64,000 nt of DNA from Butyrivibrio sp. (GTDB lineage: Bacteria > Bacillota > Clostridia > Lachnospirales > Lachnospiraceae). The position numbers and the translations under genes were made by a program. The stretch spans positions 1-64,000 of the forward strand of contig JAFXTN010000009.1 of NCBI GenBank assembly GCA_017535785.1, written 5' to 3'. This document shows positions 53,075 to 61,678 of the stretch, piece by piece. Within the stretch, counting starts at the first letter, position 1; each line of letters begins with the position of its first letter. The notes beneath the pieces are model-generated. The model was given only the letters and a program-made list of their open reading frames with translations, ran no database searches and was not told the DNA's origin.

Positions 53075-53395
53075 TTAAGCCAGCACCTTATCAATTATTC
53101 CCTGTAATTTTGTCTTGTTAAGTGCTCCGACCGCTGTATCTACAACCTCGCCGCCTTTAAAGAAAGCAAACATCGGTATAGACATAACATTGTACTTCTG
53201 TGCTATATCGGGTGACTGATCTACATTGATCTTCATAACTTTAAGTTCGCCTTCGTACTCTTCGGCAAACTCATCCATCATCGGGGCCATCATCTTGCAG
53301 GGCCCACACCAGTCAGCTGAAAAATCAACCAATACCGGCAATTTGCTCTTCAAAACTTCTTCTTCAAAATTCTGGCTGTTTAAACTGTAGTCCAT
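53075..53395 (-). CDS. trxA: Thioredoxin
   Basis: Cytoplasmic disulfide reductase of 106 residues with the active site WCGPCK (Cys about 30 and 33). The cis-Pro loop is SIPMFAFFKGGEVV. The ribosome site AAAGGGG is formed inside the last codons of trmB, and the ATG comes one base after the trmB stop, so it is translated together with trmB. It could serve the methionine sulfoxide reductase and peroxidase found in the window. Confidence 0.95.
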   Translation of the reverse strand: MDYSLNSQNFEEEVLKSKLPVLVDFSADWCGPCKMMAPMMDEFAEEYEGELKVMKINVDQSPDIAQKYNVMSIPMFAFFKGGEVVDTAVGALNKTKLQGIIDKVLA

Positions 53396-53396
53396 T

Positions 53397-54047
53397 TTAG
53401 ATCCCCTTTCTGCTTACAATGTATTTATAAATCGGATTGCCCATGGAAGAGAATCTCTCTTCATATTCGGTCATTACGTTATTCTCGTTCATAACAGGAT
53501 CGTTATGAAGATCACGGGTTACGGCATCCAATGTCCAACCTGCGGGCTCAACCTCTTCAAGTGCAAAATTAAAAAGATCTTCGTTGTCTGTCTTAAACTC
53601 TACTACGCCGTCCGGAATAAGTATCTTGTCGTATCTCTTGAGAAACTCTCTTGAAGGAAGGCGTCTCTTGGCGTGTCTGTCCTTGGGCCACGGATCCGAA
53701 AAGTTAAGATAGATCCTGTCGACCTCTGAAGGAGCGAACACATCACATATATTCTCTGCATCCATTCTTATAAAGATAACATTGGGAAGAAGGAGCTGTT
53801 CCTGCTTCTGAATGGCACGGATAAGCACGCTTGAGTATTTCTCGATCCCCACATAATTGATATCGGGATGAAGCGCCGCCATATCCATAAGGAATCTTCC
53901 CTTACCCATTCCTATCTCTATATGGATCTTATTATCATTACCAAAAACCTCTTTTTTCCAAAGGCCTTTCATCTTTTCGGGTTCCTTAACGGTGAACTTG
54001 CTCTCTGCAATAACCTCTCTTGAACCCGCAATGTTACGTAAACGCAT
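53397..54047 (-). CDS. trmB: tRNA (guanine-N7-)-methyltransferase
   Basis: Methylates G46 in the tRNA variable loop using SAM. The 216 residues have the SAM region IHIEIGMGKGRFLMDMA, the NYVGIEKYSSVLIRA segment and the catalytic LNFSDPWPKDRHAKRRL block that identifies TrmB. The C terminus is TEYEERFSSMGNPIYKY, as in the family. TAGGAA lies before the ATG. First gene of a likely trmB-trxA-SH3 operon, divergent from the D,D-carboxypeptidase gene. Confidence 0.95.
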   Translation of the reverse strand: MRLRNIAGSREVIAESKFTVKEPEKMKGLWKKEVFGNDNKIHIEIGMGKGRFLMDMAALHPDINYVGIEKYSSVLIRAIQKQEQLLLPNVIFIRMDAENICDVFAPSEVDRIYLNFSDPWPKDRHAKRRLPSREFLKRYDKILIPDGVVEFKTDNEDLFNFALEEVEPAGWTLDAVTRDLHNDPVMNENNVMTEYEERFSSMGNPIYKYIVSRKGI

Positions 54048-54090
54048 TTCTGTTCCTACCTGTATATCTTATAAAAGAATTTTACAACAT

Positions 54091-54119
54091 TTGCCCTCGA
54101 TTTGGAAGTATTGTATTAT
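54091..54119 (+). promoter_or_regulatory. Promoter of the D,D-carboxypeptidase gene, predicted near-leaderless
   Basis: TTGCCC at 54091-54096, a 17-base spacer and TATTAT at 54114-54119. The ATG follows nine bases after the -10, leaving a leader of about three bases and no room for a ribosome site. Confidence 0.55.
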
Positions 54120-54128
54120 TTACATACG

Positions 54129-55598
54129 ATGAACAACATACTTAGGAAGAACACTACAGGAAAATTTAATAGATTTGCTTTATCGCTTCTGACAGCTCTT
54201 TTGTCATTTTCTTTTTTAGCACAAAGCGTTTATGCGGATGAACCTGTCAAAGAGGGAGATCCGGGTAAGCTTATGGCGGCTGAGGAAAGAAAGGCGCTTC
54301 CTATAGAAAGCAATCAGATTGACAGCTGGCCACAGGGTCCGACCATAAATGCCAAATCGGCAATTGTTATGGAAGCCAAGACTGGAACGATCCTCTACGC
54401 CAAGAACATTAACGAAGAGCTATATCCCGCAAGTACCACCAAGATCATGACCTGTCTTCTCGCTGTTGAAGGTGCCAATCTAAACGATAAGATAACCTTT
54501 TCAAACGACGCCGTATTCAGCGTACCTCATGACGGTTCAAGTATAGGAATGGATGTCGGTCAGGCAATAAGCCTTGAGCAAGCTCTTTACGGGATCATGG
54601 TCGGAAGTGCCAACGAAGTTGCCAACGCTGTCGGTGAGCATGTAAGCGGCAGTATCGATGAATTTGTAAAGCTGATGAATAAGCGGGCACAGGATATGGG
54701 TTGTACTCACACTCATTTTTCAAACACCAACGGTCTGCAGAGAGCTGACCACTACACAAGCGCTTATGACCTCGCACTTATATCAAGACAGTTTTTTAAT
54801 AACGAGCTCCTTTGTAAGGTTGCAAACACTCCAAGATATCACTTTACAGCAACTTCAACGCAGCCCGATGATTTCTATCTTAACAACAAACATAAGCTGA
54901 TCACCGGAGAAGTCCCTTATGAAGGAATAATCGGTGGTAAAACGGGATACACGGATCTTGCACAAGAAACTCTTGTAACTTGTGCGGAAAAGAATGGAAT
55001 GAAACTTATATGTGTCGTATTCATGGAGGATTCTCCCGAGCAGTTTACCGACACTGTTACTTTATTTGATTATGCATTCAACAACTTCGGCTCGGTCAAT
55101 ATCTCCGATAACGATACAAGATACATGCCTGATGACTCTCTTTTCTTTGAGTCAGACAATGATGTCTTTGGTAAGTCCGGAACGATCCTAAAGCTTAACG
55201 GCAGCGATTGTATAATCCTTCCCAAGACTGCGAAGATCGAAGACACCGAATATACCGTATCCTATGACCTTACGGATGAGGATAAAAAAGAGGATCCTTC
55301 CGCAGTCGCGAAGATCCAGTACACTTATCACTCGGCTCCTATAGGAAAGGCTCTTGTTTCTTACTCAGGTCAAAAGAGTGCGGATTCTGGCGAAGGTCAC
55401 TTAGCTAAACCGATATTTATTAACGTGAAGATTCTTTTTATAATAGCAGCCGCGATAGTACTTATCTCAGTTATCTCGGATTCGATGTCGACAAAGGCGA
55501 TATCAAACCGCAAATTTGCATCAAAGAGCGATCGTATCAGATATAAGAGGAGAAAGCGCGAATTCAAGAAATGGCGCCCCGGATCCAAAAAATTCTGA
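54129..55598 (+). CDS. dacF: D-alanyl-D-alanine carboxypeptidase (PBP5/DacF type)
   Basis: Trims the terminal D-Ala from peptidoglycan stem peptides on the outer membrane face. The start at 54129 gives 489 residues; a TTG nine codons upstream lies inside the promoter and is rejected. A signal peptide (about 14-37, ending SVYADEP) leads to the penicillin-binding fold. Catalytic motifs are SxxK in PASTTKIM, SxN in VGSANE and KTG in GGKTGYT. A C-terminal membrane helix (VKILFIIAAAIVLISVI) and a basic tail anchor it. Sporulation DacF versus vegetative DacA cannot be decided. Confidence 0.92.
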   Translation: MNNILRKNTTGKFNRFALSLLTALLSFSFLAQSVYADEPVKEGDPGKLMAAEERKALPIESNQIDSWPQGPTINAKSAIVMEAKTGTILYAKNINEELYPASTTKIMTCLLAVEGANLNDKITFSNDAVFSVPHDGSSIGMDVGQAISLEQALYGIMVGSANEVANAVGEHVSGSIDEFVKLMNKRAQDMGCTHTHFSNTNGLQRADHYTSAYDLALISRQFFNNELLCKVANTPRYHFTATSTQPDDFYLNNKHKLITGEVPYEGIIGGKTGYTDLAQETLVTCAEKNGMKLICVVFMEDSPEQFTDTVTLFDYAFNNFGSVNISDNDTRYMPDDSLFFESDNDVFGKSGTILKLNGSDCIILPKTAKIEDTEYTVSYDLTDEDKKEDPSAVAKIQYTYHSAPIGKALVSYSGQKSADSGEGHLAKPIFINVKILFIIAAAIVLISVISDSMSTKAISNRKFASKSDRIRYKRRKREFKKWRPGSKKF

Positions 55599-55624
55599 TC
55601 ACATATGTATTGTTCATAATAAAG

Positions 55625-55657
55625 AAAAGCCATGACTTTTAAATTGTCATGGCTTTT
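55625..55657. terminator. Bidirectional terminator between carboxypeptidase and exonuclease genes
   Basis: Perfect 12-bp stem (AAAAGCCATGAC 55625-55636, GTCATGGCTTTT 55646-55657). The exonuclease stop codon lies inside the right arm. Confidence 0.82.
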
Positions 55658-56582
55658 GTCTTTTCTTTATTTTTCTTTGCTTGGCCTTCATGTTCTCGAC
55701 TTCTTCAACCGGAATGAATCTGCAGGTCTTTATGACAAATAGTCTTCCGTTCTCCGCCTTTTTGATCCTGACCTTGGCCTTCATAAATCCGTGCTTTTCA
55801 CAATAAGCAACGGCGTAATAGTGCTTGCCGTTTGGAGAGAACCACTTTACTTTCCTTCGGATATTCTTTTTACAAAGATAACATTTAGTGCTCATTATCT
55901 CCATGTTTTCAAGGATATCCTCTTTGGTATCAAACTCCCTTGAGATATACTTCTCATAATTATCAAAGATGATCTTTATTTCCTGCTTCTTGGTCTTGGG
56001 CGTTACATATGTGTCAAAAGAGACCTTGCTTAATATCTTCTCTCCAAAGCCCTTAAAGATCTCCGCAGTGTAGATCGCATCGGAAAGCGCTCTGTGAAAA
56101 GGAATATCGCTCATAAGTCCCAGTTCCTCAACCGCGGACTCAAGTGATATCCTTGTTCTTCCGTCATCATAAGCAAGACTGTAAAGCTTCTGTACATCAT
56201 AAAAAGCAAGTGGCCTGTCTGAAAGAAGAGGCATTCCAAAGAAATCAAGATTGCGCTGGAACTCTGTCAGATCGAGCGGTCCCCAGCTGCAAAATTTAGG
56301 ATCTTCGCCGCACCATTCAAGGAAATCCGAAGCAGCCTCCTGAAAAGAGACTCCGTCTTCGAGATCTTCCATGGTAAGATGTATCAGTTTCCCGGTAATC
56401 TTATGCATCTGCTTGTGTATCTGAGGCTTGATAAGTCTGCTGAATTCGCCGACTTTTTTCTTTTCTTCATTAAGTTTAACCGCACCTATCTCAACGATCT
56501 CAAAAGAGAGCGTTTTGCCGTCAACCGTGACCGGTGCTTCACCCTGATTCCATTCAAGGTCAAAGATAATATAATTACTCAT
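55647..56582 (-). CDS. DEDDh 3'-5' exonuclease with C-terminal Cys-containing extension
   Basis: A 311-residue nuclease. The exonuclease fold has the DEDDh residues in IIFDLEWNQGE (ExoI, Asp and Glu), in LGFxD-like text around 80-110 and in IPFHRALSDAIYTAEIF (ExoIII, His and Asp). The last 100 residues form a separate module with CYLCKKNIRRKVKWF and CEKHG, four Cys/His that could bind zinc. This places it near the DnaQ/KapD-like exonucleases. Substrate unknown. The gene is divergent from the glutathione peroxidase gene. Confidence 0.85.
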   Translation of the reverse strand: MSNYIIFDLEWNQGEAPVTVDGKTLSFEIVEIGAVKLNEEKKKVGEFSRLIKPQIHKQMHKITGKLIHLTMEDLEDGVSFQEAASDFLEWCGEDPKFCSWGPLDLTEFQRNLDFFGMPLLSDRPLAFYDVQKLYSLAYDDGRTRISLESAVEELGLMSDIPFHRALSDAIYTAEIFKGFGEKILSKVSFDTYVTPKTKKQEIKIIFDNYEKYISREFDTKEDILENMEIMSTKCYLCKKNIRRKVKWFSPNGKHYYAVAYCEKHGFMKAKVRIKKAENGRLFVIKTCRFIPVEEVENMKAKQRKIKKRQKP

Positions 56583-56644
56583 TCCTTATCCGCCTTATAT
56601 TCTTATTAAACTATAAGGTCCCCCAAAAATATTTGCAACAGGTA

Positions 56645-56673
56645 TTGACATTTTAGATTGTGTGCAATATAAT
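56645..56673 (+). promoter_or_regulatory. Consensus promoter of the glutathione peroxidase gene
   Basis: TTGACA at 56645-56650, exactly 17 bases, TATAAT at 56668-56673. Both hexamers are perfect, predicting strong constitutive expression with a leader of about 50 bases. Confidence 0.88.
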
Positions 56674-56731
56674 TTTATTAAATCAAAATTGCTGTGTTAA
56701 TTGTTGTTTTTTATTCACGGAGGTTAATACC

Positions 56732-57274
56732 ATGAATTTTTATGATTATTCAGTTACCGATGCTAACGGAAACGAGATCAAACTCGATACTTTTAAAGAC
56801 AAAGTAGTTCTTGTAGTTAACACCGCCACAGGCTGTGGCTTTACTCCTCATTACAAAGACATCGAGGAGATGTATGAGAAGTTCCATGACAGAGGATTCG
56901 AGGTTCTTGATATCCCCTGCAATCAGTTCGCCGGACAGACTCCCGGAACAGATGAAGAGATCCATGAGTTTTGCCAGCTTCATTACAACACCAAGTTCCC
57001 TCAGATGACAAAGTCTGACGTGAACGGCGAGAATCAGCTTCCTTTATTTGAGTATCTCAAGTCTCAGAAGGGATTTGAGGGCTTCGGAAAAGGACCTGCT
57101 GCCCTTGCCATGAATGTAATGCTCAAGAAGATCGATAAGGATTACAAGAACAATCCCGACATTAAATGGAACTTCACCAAATTTGTTATTGATAGGAACG
57201 GCAACGTTGTTGCTCGTTTTGAGCCCACTCAGAAGATGTCTGATGTATCTGCTTGTGTGGAAAAGCTCTTATAA
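56732..57274 (+). CDS. Glutathione peroxidase family peroxidase (Cys type)
   Basis: Reduces peroxides, in bacteria usually with thioredoxin as donor. The start at 56732 (180 residues) has GGAGG upstream; the frame extends earlier into the promoter and is rejected. The peroxidatic Cys is in NTATGCGFT where animal enzymes have selenocysteine. The tetrad region is IPCNQFAGQ, followed by KWNFTKFVIDRNG. Driven by a perfect promoter, it is probably a main peroxide defence. It is convergent with the YlmH gene with four bases between stops and no clear terminator. Confidence 0.94.
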   Translation: MNFYDYSVTDANGNEIKLDTFKDKVVLVVNTATGCGFTPHYKDIEEMYEKFHDRGFEVLDIPCNQFAGQTPGTDEEIHEFCQLHYNTKFPQMTKSDVNGENQLPLFEYLKSQKGFEGFGKGPAALAMNVMLKKIDKDYKNNPDIKWNFTKFVIDRNGNVVARFEPTQKMSDVSACVEKLL

Positions 57275-57278
57275 ACCG

Positions 57279-58088
57279 TTAGGCAAAAAGCTTTATTTTT
57301 ACAAACAACCTGCCTTTCCTTGTTGTATTTGTGGTACCCAGATAAATAAACTTACCATGGCCTTTGGCCGAAACCCTAGCGCCGGGTTTTAAGTCATATC
57401 CGCCGCTGTATGCCGTCTTTCCGTCGATAAACACTGCCTCGGATTCTATAAGTTTCTGAGCCTCCGATCTGGAGAGATGGTATACGAATGCTAATATTGC
57501 ATCAACTCTCTCAGAAGCAACGCTTCCCCCTATTTCTTCGTATCTGGGCTCCACATTGCAATCACTTACCTTTACCTTTTCACATTTAACCGAGGTGTGT
57601 CTGATGCGGATCAGTTCCTTGCAGAGCATATCTGCAATGTCTGATGTCGCAAACAGATATGCCTCCTTTTCATCTATAAGGATATCTCCTATCTGATCTC
57701 TTTCGATCCCGAGGTTCATAACAGAGCCAAGATAATCCCTGTGGTTCAGATCATCCGCAAACTTTGCGTTTACAGGTCTTATGCGAACACATTCCAAAAC
57801 CGTAGGTTCCTCTTTTTCAGCCAAAAGAAAACTCTCTTCGTCCAGGTAATCGGGCAAAAAGCATACCATCGCACGCTCTGCTTCTTTTGCCCCGCCATAG
57901 ACAACGTACTTTGCTCCGCAATAAACATTGCTGTTTGATGAGACTCCCTCGCTTGCAAGTATCTGATAAAAGCATGCGAGCTCAGACACCGAAAGAAAAT
58001 CGGTGTGAGTGACAAAATTATTCATGTATGCTCTTGTCGCCAGATCTTTTATCCGGCCCGCAAGGAAATCCCGTGTCTTTTCTTCCAA
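57279..58088 (-). CDS. ylmH: YlmH family RNA-binding protein (S4 domain)
   Basis: A 269-residue protein with an N-terminal domain typical of YlmH (CFLPDYLDEESFLLAEK, RDYLGSVMNLGIERDQIGDI). Its C-terminal S4 RNA-binding domain begins RVDAILAFVYHLSRSEAQKLIESEAVFIDGK in part. Homologues affect cell division and act with stalled ribosomes (family knowledge). The start codon is TTG at 58088 with AGAGG upstream. It usually sits in the division cluster but here lies after a NUDIX gene and a C11 peptidase gene in the same direction. Confidence 0.9.
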   Translation of the reverse strand: MEEKTRDFLAGRIKDLATRAYMNNFVTHTDFLSVSELACFYQILASEGVSSNSNVYCGAKYVVYGGAKEAERAMVCFLPDYLDEESFLLAEKEEPTVLECVRIRPVNAKFADDLNHRDYLGSVMNLGIERDQIGDILIDEKEAYLFATSDIADMLCKELIRIRHTSVKCEKVKVSDCNVEPRYEEIGGSVASERVDAILAFVYHLSRSEAQKLIESEAVFIDGKTAYSGGYDLKPGARVSAKGHGKFIYLGTTNTTRKGRLFVKIKLFA

Positions 58089-58145
58089 AACTTATAACCT
58101 CTTTACACAATACTGCGAGCAGCCCTTGAGCCGCCCGCATAATGT

Positions 58146-58658
58146 TCATCCTTCTATCTTTTTTAATACAGATCTGAAATCCAGCTCTTTTCCGTTGAGC
58201 ACCGCTTCCTTAAGCCTGTCGTTTATGTCATAGGAAAGCTTTAAGGAAAAGAAATCTTTGTCATCTTCCAAAAGCTTTAAAAAGATCTTGTCTCCGTCCC
58301 AGAGATTTAATCCGTAAACAGCACTTTTTTTGACCCATGAAAGCTCGCCCTCGTCGCACTCTTTTGGCTGCGAATCAGGTGCGGCCGCCGTGAACAGGCT
58401 CATAAGCTCATAGTCACCTTTGTCGGAAACAAAAGTTACTATCGCCCTGTATTTTATCTCTTCTTTTGGGATGTCATAGCCTGTTTCCTCGAAGATCTCT
58501 CTTTTTATGCAGTCCTCGGGACTTTCGTTTTCCTCAAAATGACCTCCGACTCCGATCCATTTGTCTTTGTTTATGTCATTCTTTTTGGAAATCCTATGCA
58601 TCATAAGGTACTTGTCATCTCTTTCAAGATAGCAAAGCGTCGTCAAACAGCGGTCCAT
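58146..58658 (-). CDS. NUDIX hydrolase, MutT/8-oxo-dGTPase type
   Basis: A 170-residue pyrophosphohydrolase with the Nudix box GGHFEENESPEDCIKREIFEETG, given here as G-x5-E-x7-REIFEETG and spanning about residues 38-60. The flanking WIGVGGHF and the opening LCYLERDDKYLMMHR fit the MutT-like group of Firmicutes that cleans oxidised nucleotides. The substrate is not proven. It starts 23 bases after the C11 peptidase stop and precedes ylmH by about 57 bases, so the three may be one transcript. Confidence 0.88.
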   Translation of the reverse strand: MDRCLTTLCYLERDDKYLMMHRISKKNDINKDKWIGVGGHFEENESPEDCIKREIFEETGYDIPKEEIKYRAIVTFVSDKGDYELMSLFTAAAPDSQPKECDEGELSWVKKSAVYGLNLWDGDKIFLKLLEDDKDFFSLKLSYDINDRLKEAVLNGKELDFRSVLKKIEG

Positions 58659-58681
58659 GTGATTCTCCGAATAGTTTTTTA

Positions 58682-61165
58682 TCAGTGCTTAAGCGAAGGT
58701 GTCCAGAAATTCTGGCCGAAAATATCGGTAAAGCAATATGTCTCAAACACGGTTCCCTCACCTACGGAAACATTGCTGATCTTCATATCTGACATTTTGC
58801 CCTTAACTACCATCTGCTCTCCAAGGAAATAACTGTCGCTGTATTTCTTGTCATATCCGTAGTAGTCGCAAATGAAGTCGATGGTGTCGCCTTCCACAAG
58901 CTCTGTGTAGTTCTTTGCGATCGTCTCGGTCTCGTCGTTTACGTAATCTCTTACGGCACCTGCAACGTAGCCGTCCTCATTTTCAGAATCAAAGACGATT
59001 ATCAGGTTTGCGCGCTCCTCATTAAGCATGCAGGGAACTCGTCCTGTTATCTGATATGCGCTGCTGTCTCCCTGAACGTCTACAACATAGTAAGGAACAA
59101 CCTGTCCGTCTATAGCAAGCCATGTCTTGTCATCCTGAGACTTGAGATTTCCTTTATCATCAAACTCAAAGACGTTGTCCATTCCAAGGTCGACATAGCC
59201 CTCGCCGTCATCGTAGAACATGTTGAGAGTGAGGTTCTCGATCTTGGACCACTCATCCTCAGTCAGGGAAATTACGTTTTCACCGTTGTCGTTGGTTGTC
59301 CAGATAAGTGATTCGGGGTTGAATCTGTTATTTGCTATGTATTCTGCAGTCTTTTCAATATCAAGATCTCTTCCGAAGAAGTCTGTATTGCTTGAAGAGA
59401 GTCCCGAGATACTGCTAAAGTCGCTTGAAAGGAAGGTTGTAAGGAGCTGTCCTATAAGCTCTGCGGATGAGCCGCCCGAGCTACTTGGCATATCTCCGAA
59501 AAGAGAAGGCATAGGGCTCTGCGTTCCGCCTCCGGCAACCTGTCCTGCGGTTCCAAGCTGTGCAAAGTTCTGAATGCACTTTGCATAGTCTTCGTCCATT
59601 CCGATAGACTGGTATGTATTTACCATCGAATCAACCTTACTTGCTGTCTTGTAAGGGAAATAGATCGAAAGACCGTAAGCATTGGTCATGTTACTGCTTG
59701 TCTTGTTGTATTTGATCGCACTCTTAAGTACTTCCGCAAGCTCATTGGCTTCTTTTGTATCCATCTTATTTGCGAAATCGATAAGGTCAACCTGGTCGAT
59801 CCTTGACTGTGCGAACTCTCTTGTGCTGCTTCTTGCCTTGGATACGGTTGCAAACTCGTTCTGTTTGATGAGATTTGTCGTATCTTTTGAGAAATCGGCA
59901 AGCTCCGAAGGAACTGTCTGTGACAATTCCGCAAGGTCGATCATGGAAAGGGTTGTCTTCTGTCCGGGACAAGTCTGTGCGCATGCTGCTGTAAATGAAT
60001 CAATGATATTCTTTCCGATATCAAGAGTATCCATTGATGTGTTGCTTCCAAGCGCTGTGAGCCAATCTGTGTAGTACCAGCCTACACCGGGCTCTGTCTC
60101 CTCGGATGCGATGAGATAATCAGCGTAGTTTGAAACTACAAGCGCATTCTCTACAGTTGCCATAAGGCATGTATCGAATCCGACAAAGTCAAAGTTAACT
60201 CCGCCGTCTTTAAGTGCTGTATTTATGCCTGCAAGTGACATAGCTCCCGCTGAAACGAAGCGCTCGTCGTAGCCGTATCCGCCGGTGGATCCTCCACCGT
60301 GGTTCCAGAAAATAAGCTCATATCTGTCTGCGGGGAAGTTCTTTGCAGACCATTTGATATATGATGAAAGAGTATCTGCCTTGGTCATAGGAAGATTTCC
60401 TACATTATCAACCAAAAGAGCCAGCTTTCCGTCTTTTATCTGATATATCTGGTTCGTTTTGCTTGATACCACGTTGTTCTGCCACTGTCTGCAGCCGCCG
60501 GTATATACGAGGAGATTGATGTTATTTCCAAGGTTGGCCTTCAACATCTCCTGAAGATCCTTGGATGCCATTCCGCCTCTTGATTCAAGGTCAGCTCCGC
60601 ACATGTACATCATGATGGTAACGGTATCCTGTCCGTTTCCCTTTATCACTGTACGCTTTGCTCTCGCCTTGGGATCAACGTCTCTGTTGAGCTTTCCTGT
60701 ATTGGATTCGCCGCTCCATGCCGCTGAACTTACGTTAGCTCCAGAGTATGAACCCATTCCGCCGCCAAAAAGCTGCGCAAGTGTGGAAAGTCCCGAGCCC
60801 ATCTGTGAAGAGTCACTTGGTGTGGTCGCAACATTGGGTGTATTACCTGTATTTGTGTTCTGCTGCGTCGTCACGATCTGTCCCTGCGATGGTGCTGTTC
60901 CTGTTGTTGAACCACCGCCAAGGAACGAACTAAGTCCGCCGCCTCCGCCAAGCAAAAGAATAAATATGATTATTATCATGAAAAGGGGTGATCTTCCGGA
61001 AGAACGTCTCATTCCTCCGTCGTCACCTGTGGACTGCGGCCCCTGTGAATATCCTCCGCTCTGTCCAACAGGACCTGTTCCGAGGCCTTCGCCTCTCTTA
61101 TGGACGCCTGTACCACCTTCCGTCACTTTCTTTTTTCTTCCAACGGGTCTGTTATCGTTATCCAT
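58682..61165 (-). CDS. Membrane-anchored clostripain (peptidase C11) family protein
   Basis: A cysteine peptidase of 827 residues from the ATG at 61165, with GGAGG upstream. The cytoplasmic N terminus (about 1-65) is Gly/Arg-rich. A membrane helix (PLFMIIIIFILLL) follows, then a Gly/Ser/Thr linker, so the enzyme faces outward. The C11 core has MYMCGADLESRGG and the catalytic His in FWNHGGGSTGGYGYD. The catalytic Cys is in FDTCLMATVE. Beyond about 480 there is an extra region of some 350 residues that is mainly beta, with WLAIDGQVVPYY. Clostripain relatives cut after basic residues and self-activate. Confidence 0.88.
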   Translation of the reverse strand: MDNDNRPVGRKKKVTEGGTGVHKRGEGLGTGPVGQSGGYSQGPQSTGDDGGMRRSSGRSPLFMIIIIFILLLGGGGGLSSFLGGGSTTGTAPSQGQIVTTQQNTNTGNTPNVATTPSDSSQMGSGLSTLAQLFGGGMGSYSGANVSSAAWSGESNTGKLNRDVDPKARAKRTVIKGNGQDTVTIMMYMCGADLESRGGMASKDLQEMLKANLGNNINLLVYTGGCRQWQNNVVSSKTNQIYQIKDGKLALLVDNVGNLPMTKADTLSSYIKWSAKNFPADRYELIFWNHGGGSTGGYGYDERFVSAGAMSLAGINTALKDGGVNFDFVGFDTCLMATVENALVVSNYADYLIASEETEPGVGWYYTDWLTALGSNTSMDTLDIGKNIIDSFTAACAQTCPGQKTTLSMIDLAELSQTVPSELADFSKDTTNLIKQNEFATVSKARSSTREFAQSRIDQVDLIDFANKMDTKEANELAEVLKSAIKYNKTSSNMTNAYGLSIYFPYKTASKVDSMVNTYQSIGMDEDYAKCIQNFAQLGTAGQVAGGGTQSPMPSLFGDMPSSSGGSSAELIGQLLTTFLSSDFSSISGLSSSNTDFFGRDLDIEKTAEYIANNRFNPESLIWTTNDNGENVISLTEDEWSKIENLTLNMFYDDGEGYVDLGMDNVFEFDDKGNLKSQDDKTWLAIDGQVVPYYVVDVQGDSSAYQITGRVPCMLNEERANLIIVFDSENEDGYVAGAVRDYVNDETETIAKNYTELVEGDTIDFICDYYGYDKKYSDSYFLGEQMVVKGKMSDMKISNVSVGEGTVFETYCFTDIFGQNFWTPSLKH

Positions 61166-61341
61166 GTCATCCTCCAAACTACAGAAATACTTATGTCATA
61201 CACTTTTAACTGTAACAAATGCTTTTGATACTATATTATATTATATTTTATTATGGTATATTTATCTATAAATGACATGATTTAAGCAATTATGTTATTA
61301 TCTTTTCATATAATATTTTAGGTTATAGGAGGAGCATTAAA

Positions 61342-61596
61342 ATGATCACAGGAACGGTCGCAGGAATTATAACATCTCTTGTTATAGGTGCCATCGCAGG
61401 ATGGATCGCAGGACAGCTCATGAAATCAGAGGGAACATTAGTAAGAAACATCATTCTCGGTATCATCGGTGCCGTAGTTGGTAACGTTGTTCTCGGCTTT
61501 ATCGGAATTCACGGATCCGGTTTCGTCGGAAGGATCATCGTTTCTACTATCGGTTCTTGCATTGTTATTTACCTCGGACGAGTTTTGTCCAAGTAA
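61342..61596 (+). CDS. GlsB/YeaQ/YmgE-family small membrane protein
   Basis: An 84-residue Gly-rich protein with three membrane helices, beginning MITGTVAGIITSLVIGAIAG and containing LGIIGAVVGNVVLGFIG. It belongs to the transglycosylase-associated protein family; members in Gram-positives are general stress proteins. A strong AGGAGG lies before the ATG and a TATAAT at 61309-61314 may be its -10. It is an isolated gene between two convergent or divergent neighbours and ends at a strong terminator. Confidence 0.92.
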   Translation: MITGTVAGIITSLVIGAIAGWIAGQLMKSEGTLVRNIILGIIGAVVGNVVLGFIGIHGSGFVGRIIVSTIGSCIVIYLGRVLSK

Positions 61597-61623
61597 ACTG
61601 AGTAATATAGCTGTTTATAAAAC

Positions 61624-61661
61624 AAAAAAATGCGCTGTTCGTATATGAACAGCGCATTTTT
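61624..61661. terminator. Bidirectional terminator between the GlsB-like gene and the ABC ATPase gene
   Basis: Perfect 12-bp stem (AATGCGCTGTTC 61629-61640, GAACAGCGCATT 61647-61658) flanked by A7 and T5. Confidence 0.88.
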
Positions 61662-61678
61662 ATTTAACGTATGATCAA

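Noticed and set aside
56660-56731. N-terminal extension of the glutathione peroxidase
   Set aside because: It begins inside the promoter; the ATG at 56732 has GGAGG and gives the normal family length.
57250-57300. Terminator for the peroxidase gene formed by AAAGCT and AGCTTT
   Set aside because: Six-base arms with a loop of about 30 bases; too weak to support.
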